Assembly (NCBI GenBank): GCA_017792445.1
Contig: CP051232.1
Location: 4,500,001-4,564,000 of the forward strand
Length of the DNA stretch: 64,000 nucleotides
DNA from: Maritimibacter sp.
GTDB taxonomy: Bacteria; Pseudomonadota; Alphaproteobacteria; Rhodobacterales; Rhodobacteraceae
Direction: 5' to 3'
The translations under genes were made by a program, and so were the position numbers. Below are positions 8,945-17,281 of this stretch, one piece after another; positions within the stretch are counted from its first letter, which is position 1, and each line of letters begins with the position of its first letter. The notes below the pieces were generated by a model, which was given only the letters and a program-made list of their open reading frames with translations, was not told the DNA's origin and made no database searches.

Positions 8945-9859
8945 ATGCTGCCACATTTCCTCGTAGTCGGCGCAGAGAAAGCCGGGACCACGTGGCTCTA
9001 TGATGTCATGCGCGGGCACCATGCCCTGTTCCTTCCCGACACGAAAGAGGTGCACTTCTTCAACCGCCGGGATTCGAACCTGATCGAGACCGACAACTTC
9101 GAGCGTCGCGGGCTGGACTGGTACGAAAGGCACTTCGCGGCGGCGGCTCCTGACCAGATCCGGGGCGAGGCCACCCCGATGTACATCTGCGACGAAGACG
9201 CACCCGACCGCATCCGGAAGACTCTGAAAGATCCGCGGTTCATCCTGCTGCTGCGCGACCCGGTGACGCGAGCGATCTCGCACTACCGGATGGCGATAGC
9301 AAAATCCCATATCGACACCCCGCTCGAAACCCTTATCGACGCAGGCGACGCGCGTGTCCTCGAGCGCGGTCTGTATGCATCGCAACTGGAACGCTGGTTT
9401 TCGCTGTTTTCCCGCGAAAGCACGAAGGTCCTGATTTTTGAAGAGGTCATGGCCGCGCCCGAGACCGCGATGACGGAGATCGCGGACTGGTTCGGGATCG
9501 ACCCCGAGCCGTTCATGGAGGCGCGGCTTGGCGAGCGCCGGAACGAGGCCAGCGGTTATCGCAGCGCCTGGGCCTATAACGCCTCTGTCCGCGGTGCCCG
9601 CGCCCTGCGCAATTTCCCCGCAACGCGCGGGATCGCCAAAAGGCTGAAGGCGATCGGCGTCTACGACTTTATCAAGTCCGCGAACCGGACCGCCCCACCT
9701 GAAACGAAGATCACCGCGACGGACCGTACGCGGCTTTGCGACTATTACCGCGACGACGTCAAACGCGTCGCCGCTTTGCTTGGTCGCGACCGACTTCCAT
9801 GGGAGTGCGCCGCGCCGGCGGTGCCGGCGGATGGTCAGGACGTGAGCGAACTGATTTGA
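8945..9859 (+). CDS. Sulfotransferase (heparan N-sulfotransferase-like domain)
   Basis: A 304-residue sulfotransferase, distinct in sequence from its divergent neighbour. It opens with the 5'-phosphosulfate loop FLVVGAEKAGTTWLYDVM, has the KEVHFFNR block and GEATPMYI, and the 3'-phosphate motif FILLLRDPVTRAISHYRMA near residues 100-118. It is expected to move sulfate from PAPS to a sugar of the polysaccharide. ATG 8945 is six bases after AAGGA; the ATG at 8939 abuts that site and is less likely. It is followed 25 bases later by a glycosyltransferase in the same direction. Confidence 0.88.
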   Translation: MLPHFLVVGAEKAGTTWLYDVMRGHHALFLPDTKEVHFFNRRDSNLIETDNFERRGLDWYERHFAAAAPDQIRGEATPMYICDEDAPDRIRKTLKDPRFILLLRDPVTRAISHYRMAIAKSHIDTPLETLIDAGDARVLERGLYASQLERWFSLFSRESTKVLIFEEVMAAPETAMTEIADWFGIDPEPFMEARLGERRNEASGYRSAWAYNASVRGARALRNFPATRGIAKRLKAIGVYDFIKSANRTAPPETKITATDRTRLCDYYRDDVKRVAALLGRDRLPWECAAPAVPADGQDVSELI

Positions 9860-9884
9860 AGATCGACGTGAGACGAGTGGTGAA

Positions 9885-11108
9885 ATGGTAACCTACGGAG
9901 TTTCAGAGCCGACCTCTCCGGCCCGTCGGGTGTCCACGCCACACGGGGCATTCAACGAACTCATCTATGTTCACCAAGTTCCGTTGCCCGGAAGCGCTGC
10001 GAACACCGTGCAAGTGGCGAAGATGTGCGATGCCTTCACCCGTGCGGGCGCGAAAACGACGCTTGTTCAGCCTGCGCCGCCCCCCGATGCCGGCCACCGC
10101 CTCGCTGCATTCTACGGGCTGTCACACCCGCCGAAAGTCGCGGCGGGCTTTGCCCCGAAGCTACCCGGCCGGATGCTCATGTTCGGCCTCAGCGCCTGCC
10201 TGCGGCATGCCAGCAGGCGACACTCGCTGATCTACACACGCTCGATCAGCGTGGCCTATATTGCGGCGCGGCTGGGATATAACGTCGCCATCGAGATGCA
10301 CGAGCCTCTTTGGGGCGACAAACCAAATGATCGCAAACGGTTCGAGAAACTCATCCAGGCGCGCGCGTTCACCTCTCTGGTCGTGATCAGCGAGAAGCTG
10401 GCCGACTGGTACGCCGAAACCTGCCCGGCGCTGGCCGGGCGCATCATCGTCGCACATGACGGGGCCGATCCGGTGACGAAGTCTGCCTCCCCCTTGGACC
10501 TGCAGGGAGACTTCCGCATCGGCTATACCGGGCATCTCTACCCCGGAAAGGGCATGGAGTTGATCGCCGCGATCGCGCCGCTTCTGCCGGACGCCCAACT
10601 GCACGTCGTGGGAGGGCGGCCCGAAGACATCTCGTATTGGCAGGATGAGTTGGCGAAAGTGGGGACCGGCGGGAACATTACGTTCCACGGGCACCAGCCC
10701 CATTCTGAGGTCGCGGGCTATATCGCCGCCATGGACATCGTGCTCGCGCCATATCTGAGGTTCGTTCAGGGGCTTGGCGGCAAGGGCCGCAACCTGTCCG
10801 ACTGGATGTCACCGCTTAAGCTGTTCGAATATATGGGACACGGCAAAGCCATTGTCTGCTCCGACCTGCCGGTCCTGCGCGAAGTTCTGACTGACGGCGT
10901 GAACGCCCGCCTTGCAAACCCCGATGCCCCGGAAGAGTGGGTCAGCGCGATCCGAGCGTTACATTCCTCGCCAGAGACGCGCGTGGCGTTGGGCGCTCGG
11001 GCCCGCGTCGACTTTGTCGAGAAGTACTCTTGGGACAGGCGGGCCGAGCACATTCTTGACGGGTTGCGCATGGCCCTGACCTGCTCCCCTGAAAAGTCCG
11101 CGGTTTGA
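9885..11108 (+). CDS. Glycosyltransferase family 4, C-terminus replaced by IS sequence
   Basis: A 407-residue GT-B glycosyltransferase with an acceptor domain beginning at LIYVHQVPLPGSAANTVQ, a donor domain beginning at FRIGYTGHLYPGKGMELI and the motif KLFEYMGHGKAIVCSDLPVLREVL. The left end of the IS3-family element lies at 11077, so the last ten codons (LTCSPEKSAV) are encoded by the insertion sequence, not the original gene. Only a short tail is likely lost, because the domain is essentially complete and most relatives end soon after the YSWDRRAEHIL helix. Whether the enzyme is still active cannot be told. Confidence 0.82.
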   Translation: MVTYGVSEPTSPARRVSTPHGAFNELIYVHQVPLPGSAANTVQVAKMCDAFTRAGAKTTLVQPAPPPDAGHRLAAFYGLSHPPKVAAGFAPKLPGRMLMFGLSACLRHASRRHSLIYTRSISVAYIAARLGYNVAIEMHEPLWGDKPNDRKRFEKLIQARAFTSLVVISEKLADWYAETCPALAGRIIVAHDGADPVTKSASPLDLQGDFRIGYTGHLYPGKGMELIAAIAPLLPDAQLHVVGGRPEDISYWQDELAKVGTGGNITFHGHQPHSEVAGYIAAMDIVLAPYLRFVQGLGGKGRNLSDWMSPLKLFEYMGHGKAIVCSDLPVLREVLTDGVNARLANPDAPEEWVSAIRALHSSPETRVALGARARVDFVEKYSWDRRAEHILDGLRMALTCSPEKSAV

Positions 11109-11141
11109 GGTTAGCCTGTTCTCCACACGAGGAGACAGACA

Positions 11142-11408
11142 ATGCGGAAAAGCCGTTTCAGCGAAGAGCAGATCATTGGCATCCTGAAGGAGCACCAAGC
11201 CGGGATAGGCGCCAAGGAGCTCTGCCGGAAGCATGGCATCAGTGATGGCACGTTTTACAAATGGCGTTCGAAGTATGGCGGCATGGAAGTGTCGGAGGCC
11301 AAGCGGCTGAAGGCTCTTGAGGCCGAGAACGCGAAGCTCAAGAAGATGCTCGCGGAGCACATGCTGGATGTCGCCACGCTCAAGGAAATGCTGGGAAAAA
11401 ACTTCTGA
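11142..11408 (+). CDS. IS3-family transposase OrfA
   Basis: An 88-residue helix-turn-helix protein: [20 protein letters not shown], then [20 protein letters not shown], followed by a leucine-zipper-like helix ([15 protein letters not shown]) used for oligomerisation. It recognises the element's ends. ATG 11142 follows a GAGGAGA site. It overlaps in phase with the frameshift heptamer at 11396-11402 that links it to OrfB. Confidence 0.93.
   Translation: MRKSRFSEEQIIGILKEHQAGIGAKELCRKHGISDGTFYKWRSKYGGMEVSEAKRLKALEAENAKLKKMLAEHMLDVATLKEMLGKNF
11396..11402 (+). promoter_or_regulatory. Programmed -1 frameshift heptamer AAAAAAC
   Basis: A AAA AAC lies in phase with orfA (zero-frame codons AAA at 11397 and AAC at 11400), two codons before its TGA. 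Slipping back one base opens a continuous frame through [13 protein letters not shown] into orfB, which is the known IS3-family way to make the OrfAB transposase. Confidence 0.75.
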
Positions 11409-11431
11409 AGCCCGGTGCAAGGCGACGAGCA

Positions 11432-12250
11432 GTGGACTGGGCCATGACAGAGAAGAGCTACAACCAGCGACGGGCCTGCGCTTTGGCCGGGGTTGATCCG
11501 CGCGTTTACAGGCGGCGATCAACCAGACCTGCGGACACTGAGCTGCGAGAGAGGCTGAAGGAGCTGTCCAGCGAACGGCGTCGCTTCGGCTATCGGAGGC
11601 TGCACCTGCTTCTTGGCCGCGAAGGCTGGAAGGTGAACTGGAAGAAGCTCTACCGGATCTACCGAGAAGAAGGCTTAACAGTCCGTAAACGGGGCGGTCG
11701 CAAGCGGGCCCTGGGGACCAGGGCGCCCATGGCGATCCCGCAGGGGCCGAACCTCCGCTGGTCGCTGGACTTCGTGTCAGACAGCCTGTCCGATGGTCGC
11801 CGCTTCCGGGTGCTCTGCGTCATCGACGACTTCAGCCGGGAATGCCTGGCCGCGGTCGTGGACACCTCGCTGTCAGGGCAGCGCGTTGGGCGTGAGCTCG
11901 ACAGCATCGCTCGAGTGCGCGGCTATCCCTGCATGGTAGTGAGCGACAACGGCACGGAGCTGACCTCGAACGCCATCCTCAAATGGCAGGAGGAGCGCCG
12001 GGTCGAATGGCACTACATCGCTCCGGGAAAACCGATGCAGAATGGCTTCGTCGAGAGCTTCAATGGACGTCTGCGTGACGAATGCCTCAATGAGCACCTG
12101 TTCGCCAATCTGCGCCACGCCCGCGACCTGATCGAGGCGTGGCGCGACGACTACAACCACCACCGCCCCCACACGAGCCTCGACGGGCTCACCCCGTGGG
12201 AGTATCACCAACGGTCAGTAGAGGACCAAACCCTGAACAGAGCTAGCTAA
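11432..12250 (+). CDS. IS3-family transposase OrfB (DDE integrase core)
   Basis: A 272-residue rve-domain protein from GTG 11432. It has the N-terminal HTH_21 region ([20 protein letters not shown]) and the catalytic triad: Asp in WSLDFVSD, Asp in VVSDNGTEL and Glu in [13 protein letters not shown]. The C-terminal [18 protein letters not shown] is typical. It is in the -1 frame relative to orfA and is most likely translated mainly as the OrfAB fusion. No internal stop or missing motif, so the enzyme appears complete. Confidence 0.95.
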   Translation: MDWAMTEKSYNQRRACALAGVDPRVYRRRSTRPADTELRERLKELSSERRRFGYRRLHLLLGREGWKVNWKKLYRIYREEGLTVRKRGGRKRALGTRAPMAIPQGPNLRWSLDFVSDSLSDGRRFRVLCVIDDFSRECLAAVVDTSLSGQRVGRELDSIARVRGYPCMVVSDNGTELTSNAILKWQEERRVEWHYIAPGKPMQNGFVESFNGRLRDECLNEHLFANLRHARDLIEAWRDDYNHHRPHTSLDGLTPWEYHQRSVEDQTLNRAS

Positions 12251-12308
12251 AGAACGCGGACTCTATGGGGAGCAGGTCACCGGCAAACGACCCGAAGGAC
12301 ACCGACAA

Positions 12309-12431
12309 ATGAACCAAACGACCGCGCCCGCCCCTCCGAAACCGACTGGCTGGCGGAAGAAATGGCGCAATGCAGGAAGTTCTCAAAGCCTTTGCCGAAT
12401 TTCTCAGAACGGCGCCACTAGTCACCGGTAG
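12309..12431 (+). pseudogene. Possible truncated gene start next to the IS
   Basis: An ATG nine bases after AAGGA opens a 40-codon frame (MNQTTAPAPPKPTGWRKKW at the start) that ends at 12431, overlapping the last bases of the convergent flippase gene. The first 20 residues look like a real proline-rich cytoplasmic N-terminus with a basic stretch; the rest loses coding character. I read it as the remnant of a gene whose body was deleted, but a chance frame is possible. Function unknown. Confidence 0.25.
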
Positions 12432-13923
12432 AAGGCTTTTTTCTTCGGATCTTAGAAATCACGAAGCTCCTAAGCCAACCGCCGTGCAGACCCAGGGCCC
12501 AGTTCGGCAACAGGAGGATTATCGGTAGCGCCAAGGCCATCGCTATCAGCACGATGCCGCCCTCTGCCCAGAACCCCGCGCCCAACTGCTCGGATGTCCA
12601 GCGCCCCAACCAAGCCATTAGTGATACGATCGCTGCCGCTGTGGCAGCGGGAAGCAGGGTCTTGAGCGTTCCCGCCAACCGCATGCGCTGCAGCCGACCG
12701 ATCACAACAGTGAACACCGCGAAGTTCAACCACGCCACGCCCGTTACGGCGCCAGCTACGAAACTCAAGCCGTACGGCGCTGCGAGAATGCAAGACACCA
12801 CAAGGGCGAGGAGATTGAAGAACTGAAGACCCGTTAGCACCCACAAGTGCGCGCTCGCTTGAAACAGCGACGAGTTGATACGGTTTGCCGTTCTCGGGAG
12901 TATGCCGAGACCCAGCAATGCGAATGGCAGTGTCGCGGCAGTCCATTGGTCGCCAAGCAGCAGCATCACAATCCACTCGGCGAGAAAATAGACTGGGACG
13001 GTGATCAATGAGGCGACGAACGCTGCTCCCGCCATCGCCCGCCCATAACCCACTTCCAAACGTTCTGGCGAATCTTGGATTTTGGAAAGTGCCGGGAAAA
13101 GCACAATGTCAAATGTCTGGCCTAGCCGTTTAGTTTGTTGAATAACGAGTTGGTAGGCTCTGGAGTAGATCCCGAGCGCCTCGCTGCCAAGAAACCGTCC
13201 GATTACAACATAGTCGGCCTCTCCAGCGAAGCGTGCCACCACGGTCGAGCTCGAGAACCCCAGTCCAAATCTCAGGAGCCTTCGGGCCGACGACCAACTA
13301 AAGCGAAACCCAAGTAATGGCGGATAATAAAGGCTATACAGAAAAAGCGTGACAAGCGACTGACCCATTTGTGCGATCACCAGCGCCCAGACGCCCCAGC
13401 CCAGCCATGCAAGTGGCAGGACAACCGCCGAATACCCCAGGACCACCGACGCTGACGCGACTTTGGCCGCCATCGAGAAATGCAGGTCGCGCGACATGCG
13501 TGCCTTGGCCAGCGCGGTAAGACCTTTTACGAGGAAGATAATCGCAACGGCGCGGAGGTAGGGCACGATCTCGGGCATCGCGAACAGTGCGGCGATAGCG
13601 TCCGCGAAGAGCCAGACCAGCACTGTGAAGGTGGTGGCGAGGCAGACTGACAGCGTTTGCGCCGTCATCATGTCTACGCGATCGATATCCTTCCGTTGGA
13701 TCAACGCAGGTGCGAGGCCGACGTTTCCGAGTATTTCCGATATGTTGACGACGGTCATGACCGCAGCGAACAGGCCGAACTCTGAGGGCGTAATGAGACG
13801 GGCCAATATGACCAACGTCCCAAGACGCACCAGAGCCTGCATCCCGGTGCCCAGCGCGATCCAACCCAGTCCGCCGAGAAGCTTGTCGGACAGGCTTCCG
13901 CCGCCCTTGCCTTTGTCAGTCAA
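12418..13923 (-). CDS. Wzx-type lipopolysaccharide/exopolysaccharide flippase (MOP superfamily)
   Basis: A 501-residue polytopic inner-membrane protein with about 12-14 hydrophobic segments, of the MviN/Wzx oligosaccharide-flippase superfamily. It would flip undecaprenyl-linked repeat units to the periplasm. Seen: the N-terminal GGLGWIALGTGMQALVRLGTLVILARLITPSEFGLFAAVM, then FGLGFSSSTVVARFAGEADYVVIGRFLGSEALGIYSRAYQL halfway, typical of the family, ending in a basic tail. The start is TTG at 13923; its first bases overlap the stop of a small upstream frame (ATTGA), so coupling is likely. Its neighbours are the co-polymerase and the glycosyltransferases. Confidence 0.87.
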   Translation of the reverse strand: MTDKGKGGGSLSDKLLGGLGWIALGTGMQALVRLGTLVILARLITPSEFGLFAAVMTVVNISEILGNVGLAPALIQRKDIDRVDMMTAQTLSVCLATTFTVLVWLFADAIAALFAMPEIVPYLRAVAIIFLVKGLTALAKARMSRDLHFSMAAKVASASVVLGYSAVVLPLAWLGWGVWALVIAQMGQSLVTLFLYSLYYPPLLGFRFSWSSARRLLRFGLGFSSSTVVARFAGEADYVVIGRFLGSEALGIYSRAYQLVIQQTKRLGQTFDIVLFPALSKIQDSPERLEVGYGRAMAGAAFVASLITVPVYFLAEWIVMLLLGDQWTAATLPFALLGLGILPRTANRINSSLFQASAHLWVLTGLQFFNLLALVVSCILAAPYGLSFVAGAVTGVAWLNFAVFTVVIGRLQRMRLAGTLKTLLPAATAAAIVSLMAWLGRWTSEQLGAGFWAEGGIVLIAMALALPIILLLPNWALGLHGGWLRSFVISKIRRKKPSTGD

Positions 13924-14045
13924 TTCGATGCCACCGTTGCGATTTCCTGCCTAAGCGGCTCGGCGTGGTTCTCCTGAGCGGCGGCACTCTCAACGGCATC
14001 CTCAATACTCCGTCCATCCCGCCGGACCGCTCGGACAATCGGCAC
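13920..14045 (-). CDS. Small hypothetical protein between co-polymerase and flippase
   Basis: A 41-codon frame starts at GTG 14045, three bases after the co-polymerase stop, and ends in a TGA that overlaps the flippase start (ATTGA). Its sequence (MPIVRAVRRDGRSIEDAVES at the start) is soluble and acidic. The same frame stays open upstream inside the co-polymerase gene and there would encode a valine/leucine-rich membrane-like segment, but no ATG, GTG or TTG is available in that part. The tight spacing argues for a real coupled gene; the lack of a clear ribosome-binding site argues against. Confidence 0.3.
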   Translation of the reverse strand: MPIVRAVRRDGRSIEDAVESAAAQENHAEPLRQEIATVASN

Positions 14046-14047
14046 GG

Positions 14048-15790
14048 TCAGGACAACGACCGCAAGTGTGACCGGTAAGACCGGCGCGACAGGAGTTTGC
14101 GGTTCATCCGGTTCAGCACGATCCCGTGCGGCGTCACCCCTGCCCGTTCCAACATCTCTAGGCCTTGCAGGATCTTGCTGCGCGGCGTGCGGTTCCAGTT
14201 GACGACGTACAGGCAGGTATCCGCCGCCTGAGCCACGGCGATTGCGTCCGACACGGCCAGAAGCGGAGGCGTATCGATGACGACCAAACCGTAGTGTTCG
14301 CGCGCCGACTGCATCAATGCGCCAAATTCTTCAGTCGCGAAAAAGTCGATTGGGCTGTCGACGCCATGACCGACCCCAAGAAACCCGCCACCGATGGGCT
14401 CGGACTGCTTGATCGTCCAGTCGATTTCGTTTGTTGCGTCGGCTTTCTTATCGTTCTGAAGCGTCTTGGTAAGGGCCGAGGTGCGGAAGTCCCCGTCGAT
14501 CAACAGCACCTCGTCTTTGCTTTTGGCGAAGCTGCGGGTCAAAGCGAGCGCGACCGAGGTCTTTCCCTCCCCCGGCACGGCAGAGCATACGGCGACGACC
14601 CGTCCGGGTTTTCCGGGTGGCGGCAGCGACAGCGACAGGCGCAAGTCGTTGACAGCCTCGAAGTGCATCCGGTCCCGCGGGTTTACCAGCCGTGCGATCT
14701 TATGGTTTCGGTTCAACATGCCGACTTTCGGCAGTTCGCCGACGACCGGGTAACCCGACACCGCCTCCATCTCTTTGGTCGAGCGGATCCCACGGTTGAA
14801 GCTCTCGCGCCAGAACACGAAGAACATCCCAAGAAAAAGGCCGCCGACCGCGCCGACCGCGATCAGCCGCTTCTTCTTGGGCGAGGACGGGCCGAACGGC
14901 GTGATCGCCTGCGACAGAACGCGGGCGTCCGCACGATGCAGACCGTCCTGCACAGAGATCTCTTTCAGCCGCGACAGGAAGTACTGGTAAAGTTCACGGG
15001 TCGCTTCGACATCATTGGTCAATTGATCGACCACAATCCGGTTCTCCAGCCGGTCGCCGGTTGCGTTGAACCGGCTGTCTTCAAGCTGACGTTCCGCATC
15101 CCGAAGCTCTTGCTGCAATTCGGTCACCCGGGTCGACAGCCACTCGACGCCCTCCTGCGTCGAAAGTGACTTCAACTCGATCTGCTGGTCGAGGTAGGAG
15201 GCTGCGATCGCATTGGCGATCTCGGCCGATTTCTCGGCACCCGAGGTGACGACGCTGACCTCGATGATGTAGGTAAGCGGTTCGTTCCGAACCTCGATGC
15301 TGTTCATCAAAGAAGATACCGCAACATCGCGACCTCTGGCCCTGAAGAGATCGGCCTCGTCCGCCGGCACATCTTCAGGATCGGTCCAGGCGAGGTAGTT
15401 GAACTCGGTGTCTTCGATCAGGTTCAGCCGGTCCACGACCTTGCCGAGAAGTTCCCTGCTTTGCAGGATGCCAACCTCTGAGTTTAGCGACGACTGGTTG
15501 ACTGCGAAATCTTCGGTCGGGCTATCAAGATCGACGAACTGGTTCTTCCGCGTCTCGATCAGGATGGTCGTATACGAGCGATAAAGCGGGGTCGCGACGT
15601 AATTGACATAGTACCAGACCAGTCCCACCGACACAGCGACGGCCAGAAGTAGGATCAGCGCATTGCGCGCCAGCGCCCGGAAAACGTCGGACAGGCTGAT
15701 AAGGTCGGGATCCGGGTTGATCCGGGCGGACAGCGGCCTGATGTCGACCCGTGATCCCTGCGCAAGGTCTATTCCGGGTTTTTGCTGCAC
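14048..15790 (-). CDS. Wzz/BY-kinase-type polysaccharide co-polymerase
   Basis: A 580-residue inner-membrane protein. Residues about 30-120 are a Wzz chain-length domain with a transmembrane helix near 42-62; a second helix is near 308-328. The C-terminal half is a P-loop tyrosine-kinase-like domain with Walker A AVPGEGKTS near 405, LLIDGDFRT (Walker A') and VVIDTPPLLA (Walker B). It should control chain length and export. Odd: the C-terminus ends in a basic stretch with a single tyrosine rather than the tyrosine cluster usual in BY-kinases, so autophosphorylation may be reduced or absent. It is about 150 residues shorter than many PCP-2a proteins. Confidence 0.88.
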   Translation of the reverse strand: MQQKPGIDLAQGSRVDIRPLSARINPDPDLISLSDVFRALARNALILLLAVAVSVGLVWYYVNYVATPLYRSYTTILIETRKNQFVDLDSPTEDFAVNQSSLNSEVGILQSRELLGKVVDRLNLIEDTEFNYLAWTDPEDVPADEADLFRARGRDVAVSSLMNSIEVRNEPLTYIIEVSVVTSGAEKSAEIANAIAASYLDQQIELKSLSTQEGVEWLSTRVTELQQELRDAERQLEDSRFNATGDRLENRIVVDQLTNDVEATRELYQYFLSRLKEISVQDGLHRADARVLSQAITPFGPSSPKKKRLIAVGAVGGLFLGMFFVFWRESFNRGIRSTKEMEAVSGYPVVGELPKVGMLNRNHKIARLVNPRDRMHFEAVNDLRLSLSLPPPGKPGRVVAVCSAVPGEGKTSVALALTRSFAKSKDEVLLIDGDFRTSALTKTLQNDKKADATNEIDWTIKQSEPIGGGFLGVGHGVDSPIDFFATEEFGALMQSAREHYGLVVIDTPPLLAVSDAIAVAQAADTCLYVVNWNRTPRSKILQGLEMLERAGVTPHGIVLNRMNRKLLSRRSYRSHLRSLS

Positions 15791-15824
15791 TGTCTTGCCT
15801 CAAGGTTCATGATGCATTCCCACC

Positions 15825-16919
15825 TCATGCGGCGGCCCGATTGCCGGGCGCACGAACGCCGCAGAGCGTGTCGTAGAGTTCCAGATGCTTATCGACAGCA
15901 TAGCCGATGTCATAACGGTCCGCGAATGCCCCGTTGTCTCGACGTCCGTCGGCGATGCGGATGAGTGCCTCGGCCATCTGACGTGTGTCGTGCGGGTCGA
16001 AGGTCGGTTGATCGGTACCGGCAACCTCGCGCAGCGTGTCGATTGCGGACACGGCGACCGGAAGTCCGGCTGCCAGCGCCTCGACCAGCGCATTGCAGAA
16101 TCCTTCAAACACCGACGGCATCACGAAGCCGTCCCACTCGTAGAGCCTTTGGTACACCGCTTCGCGGGCAATGCCGCCGCAGAAGGTGACGGAGCCAGCC
16201 ACGCCCGCTGCGGATGCTGCACCTTCCAGTTCCGCGCGGAGCTTTCCGTCGCCAACGATCTCCAACCGTATGTCCCGTCCCGACTGGCTGCGTGCAAGCG
16301 CCAGCGCCTCGATCAGGCGCCGCTGGTTTTTCTGAGGCACAAGCCGCCCGACGTTGCCGATGACGACCGGCGCGTTCCCGGCGGGGGCCGTCCGCGCGCC
16401 GGACGGCGCATGCGCCCGCACTCGCCGCAGATCGACACCGTTATATATCCGCTGACGCTTGTTTTTGGTCAGCCACCCTTCAAGGCGAGAGAACGACTGA
16501 AGTGTTGTGTCGGAATTGCAGACGACACGGGATACGAACGGGTAGATGATCGGGTTTATGACGCGTTGGTGCCACGGCAGAAAGCGATGGTCGTTGTGCT
16601 CGGTCTTGACCAGCACCGGCCGGGGTTTCATCCCAGCTGCGATCCTCGTGCACCAAAGGGCCGAGACGGTGTGGTGCATGTGCACAATGTCGGGCTGGAC
16701 GTCGCGCATCAGGTCTCTCAACCGGCGAATGGCCGGTTTATCGAAGGCACCATCCGCCTTTATCTGCCGTACGTCAGCCGCACGTCCAACAGCGGGATGA
16801 TCGCTGCGCTCGTAGAAGCTGGCGATCACCATGCCCTGACGTCGGTCCGAGATCGCCAGAGCCAGTTCCAGCGGGATCGACTGCTCGTCGGCGGCATTAA
16901 CCACATGGAGGACCTTCAC
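15825..16919 (-). CDS. Glycosyltransferase family 4
   Basis: A 364-residue GT-B glycosyltransferase. Seen: the N-terminal MKVLHVVNAADEQSIPLEL, acceptor-side DIVHMHHTVSALWCTRIA, KTEHNDHRFLPWHQR, and the donor-domain sequence VIGNVGRLVPQKNQRRLIEAL, followed by MPSVFEGFCNALVEALAAGLPVAVSAI. It would act on the lipid-linked repeat unit in the cytoplasm. It is the first gene of the minus-strand run that continues into the co-polymerase and flippase. ATG 16919 is the first start and gives a standard N-terminus. Confidence 0.88.
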   Translation of the reverse strand: MKVLHVVNAADEQSIPLELALAISDRRQGMVIASFYERSDHPAVGRAADVRQIKADGAFDKPAIRRLRDLMRDVQPDIVHMHHTVSALWCTRIAAGMKPRPVLVKTEHNDHRFLPWHQRVINPIIYPFVSRVVCNSDTTLQSFSRLEGWLTKNKRQRIYNGVDLRRVRAHAPSGARTAPAGNAPVVIGNVGRLVPQKNQRRLIEALALARSQSGRDIRLEIVGDGKLRAELEGAASAAGVAGSVTFCGGIAREAVYQRLYEWDGFVMPSVFEGFCNALVEALAAGLPVAVSAIDTLREVAGTDQPTFDPHDTRQMAEALIRIADGRRDNGAFADRYDIGYAVDKHLELYDTLCGVRAPGNRAAA

Positions 16920-17281
16920 CGCAGGACCCCTCGTATGGTGCAGCGAAGCGTGACGCAGCCATCAGCGGCATTCCGGGGCACCGGAAGCGCCCGATGAACG
17001 GTCGCCCCATCGAGGCAAGTGGCGCTTGGCTTCAAAGTGCCGAACGGAGAAAAGTCGGGAATGTGCATTTTCGCGCGAAGCTGGTTTTGCCCCTCTCACG
17101 GAACCGTTTAACTCTCTTTGATTTTGTCCATCATCGCAAGGGACCGGCAAAATTGCCGTTCAAATCGTGATAGTTCGGTCGAAAGTGCTGCCAATTCGAT
17201 CAAGGCGCGCTCGCTTTGGCACAAACGTGCGCCGGGCGCTTTCGCCAGCTTTCAGCAAAGGCACAAGACGTATACAGTTCG
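16920..17281. other. Divergent promoter region between glycosyltransferase and polymerase genes
   Basis: About 360 bases separating genes that point apart. No supported gene. The frame of the downstream plus-strand polymerase stays open back to a TTG at 17216, so up to 66 bases here might be coding. I see no identifiable operator. Confidence 0.35.

Larger units (their letters stand above)
11077..12279 (+). mobile_element. IS3-family insertion sequence, 1203 bp
   Basis: The ends are imperfect inverted repeats: TGACCTGCTCCCC at 11077-11089 is repeated exactly, inverted, at 12267-12279, and the similarity continues inward around GTCCGCG on both sides. Between them are an orfA/orfB pair with a -1 frameshift site, the standard IS3 layout. 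The element looks intact and possibly active. The bases flanking the tips (GCCC on the left, CCGG on the right) are not a direct repeat, so the target duplication is missing. That suggests recombination or an adjacent deletion after insertion. Confidence 0.9.

Noticed and set aside
11073-12283. Possible target-site duplication at the IS ends
   Set aside because: The three, four and five bases on each side do not match (GGCCC against CCGGC), even after shifting the tips by a few bases.
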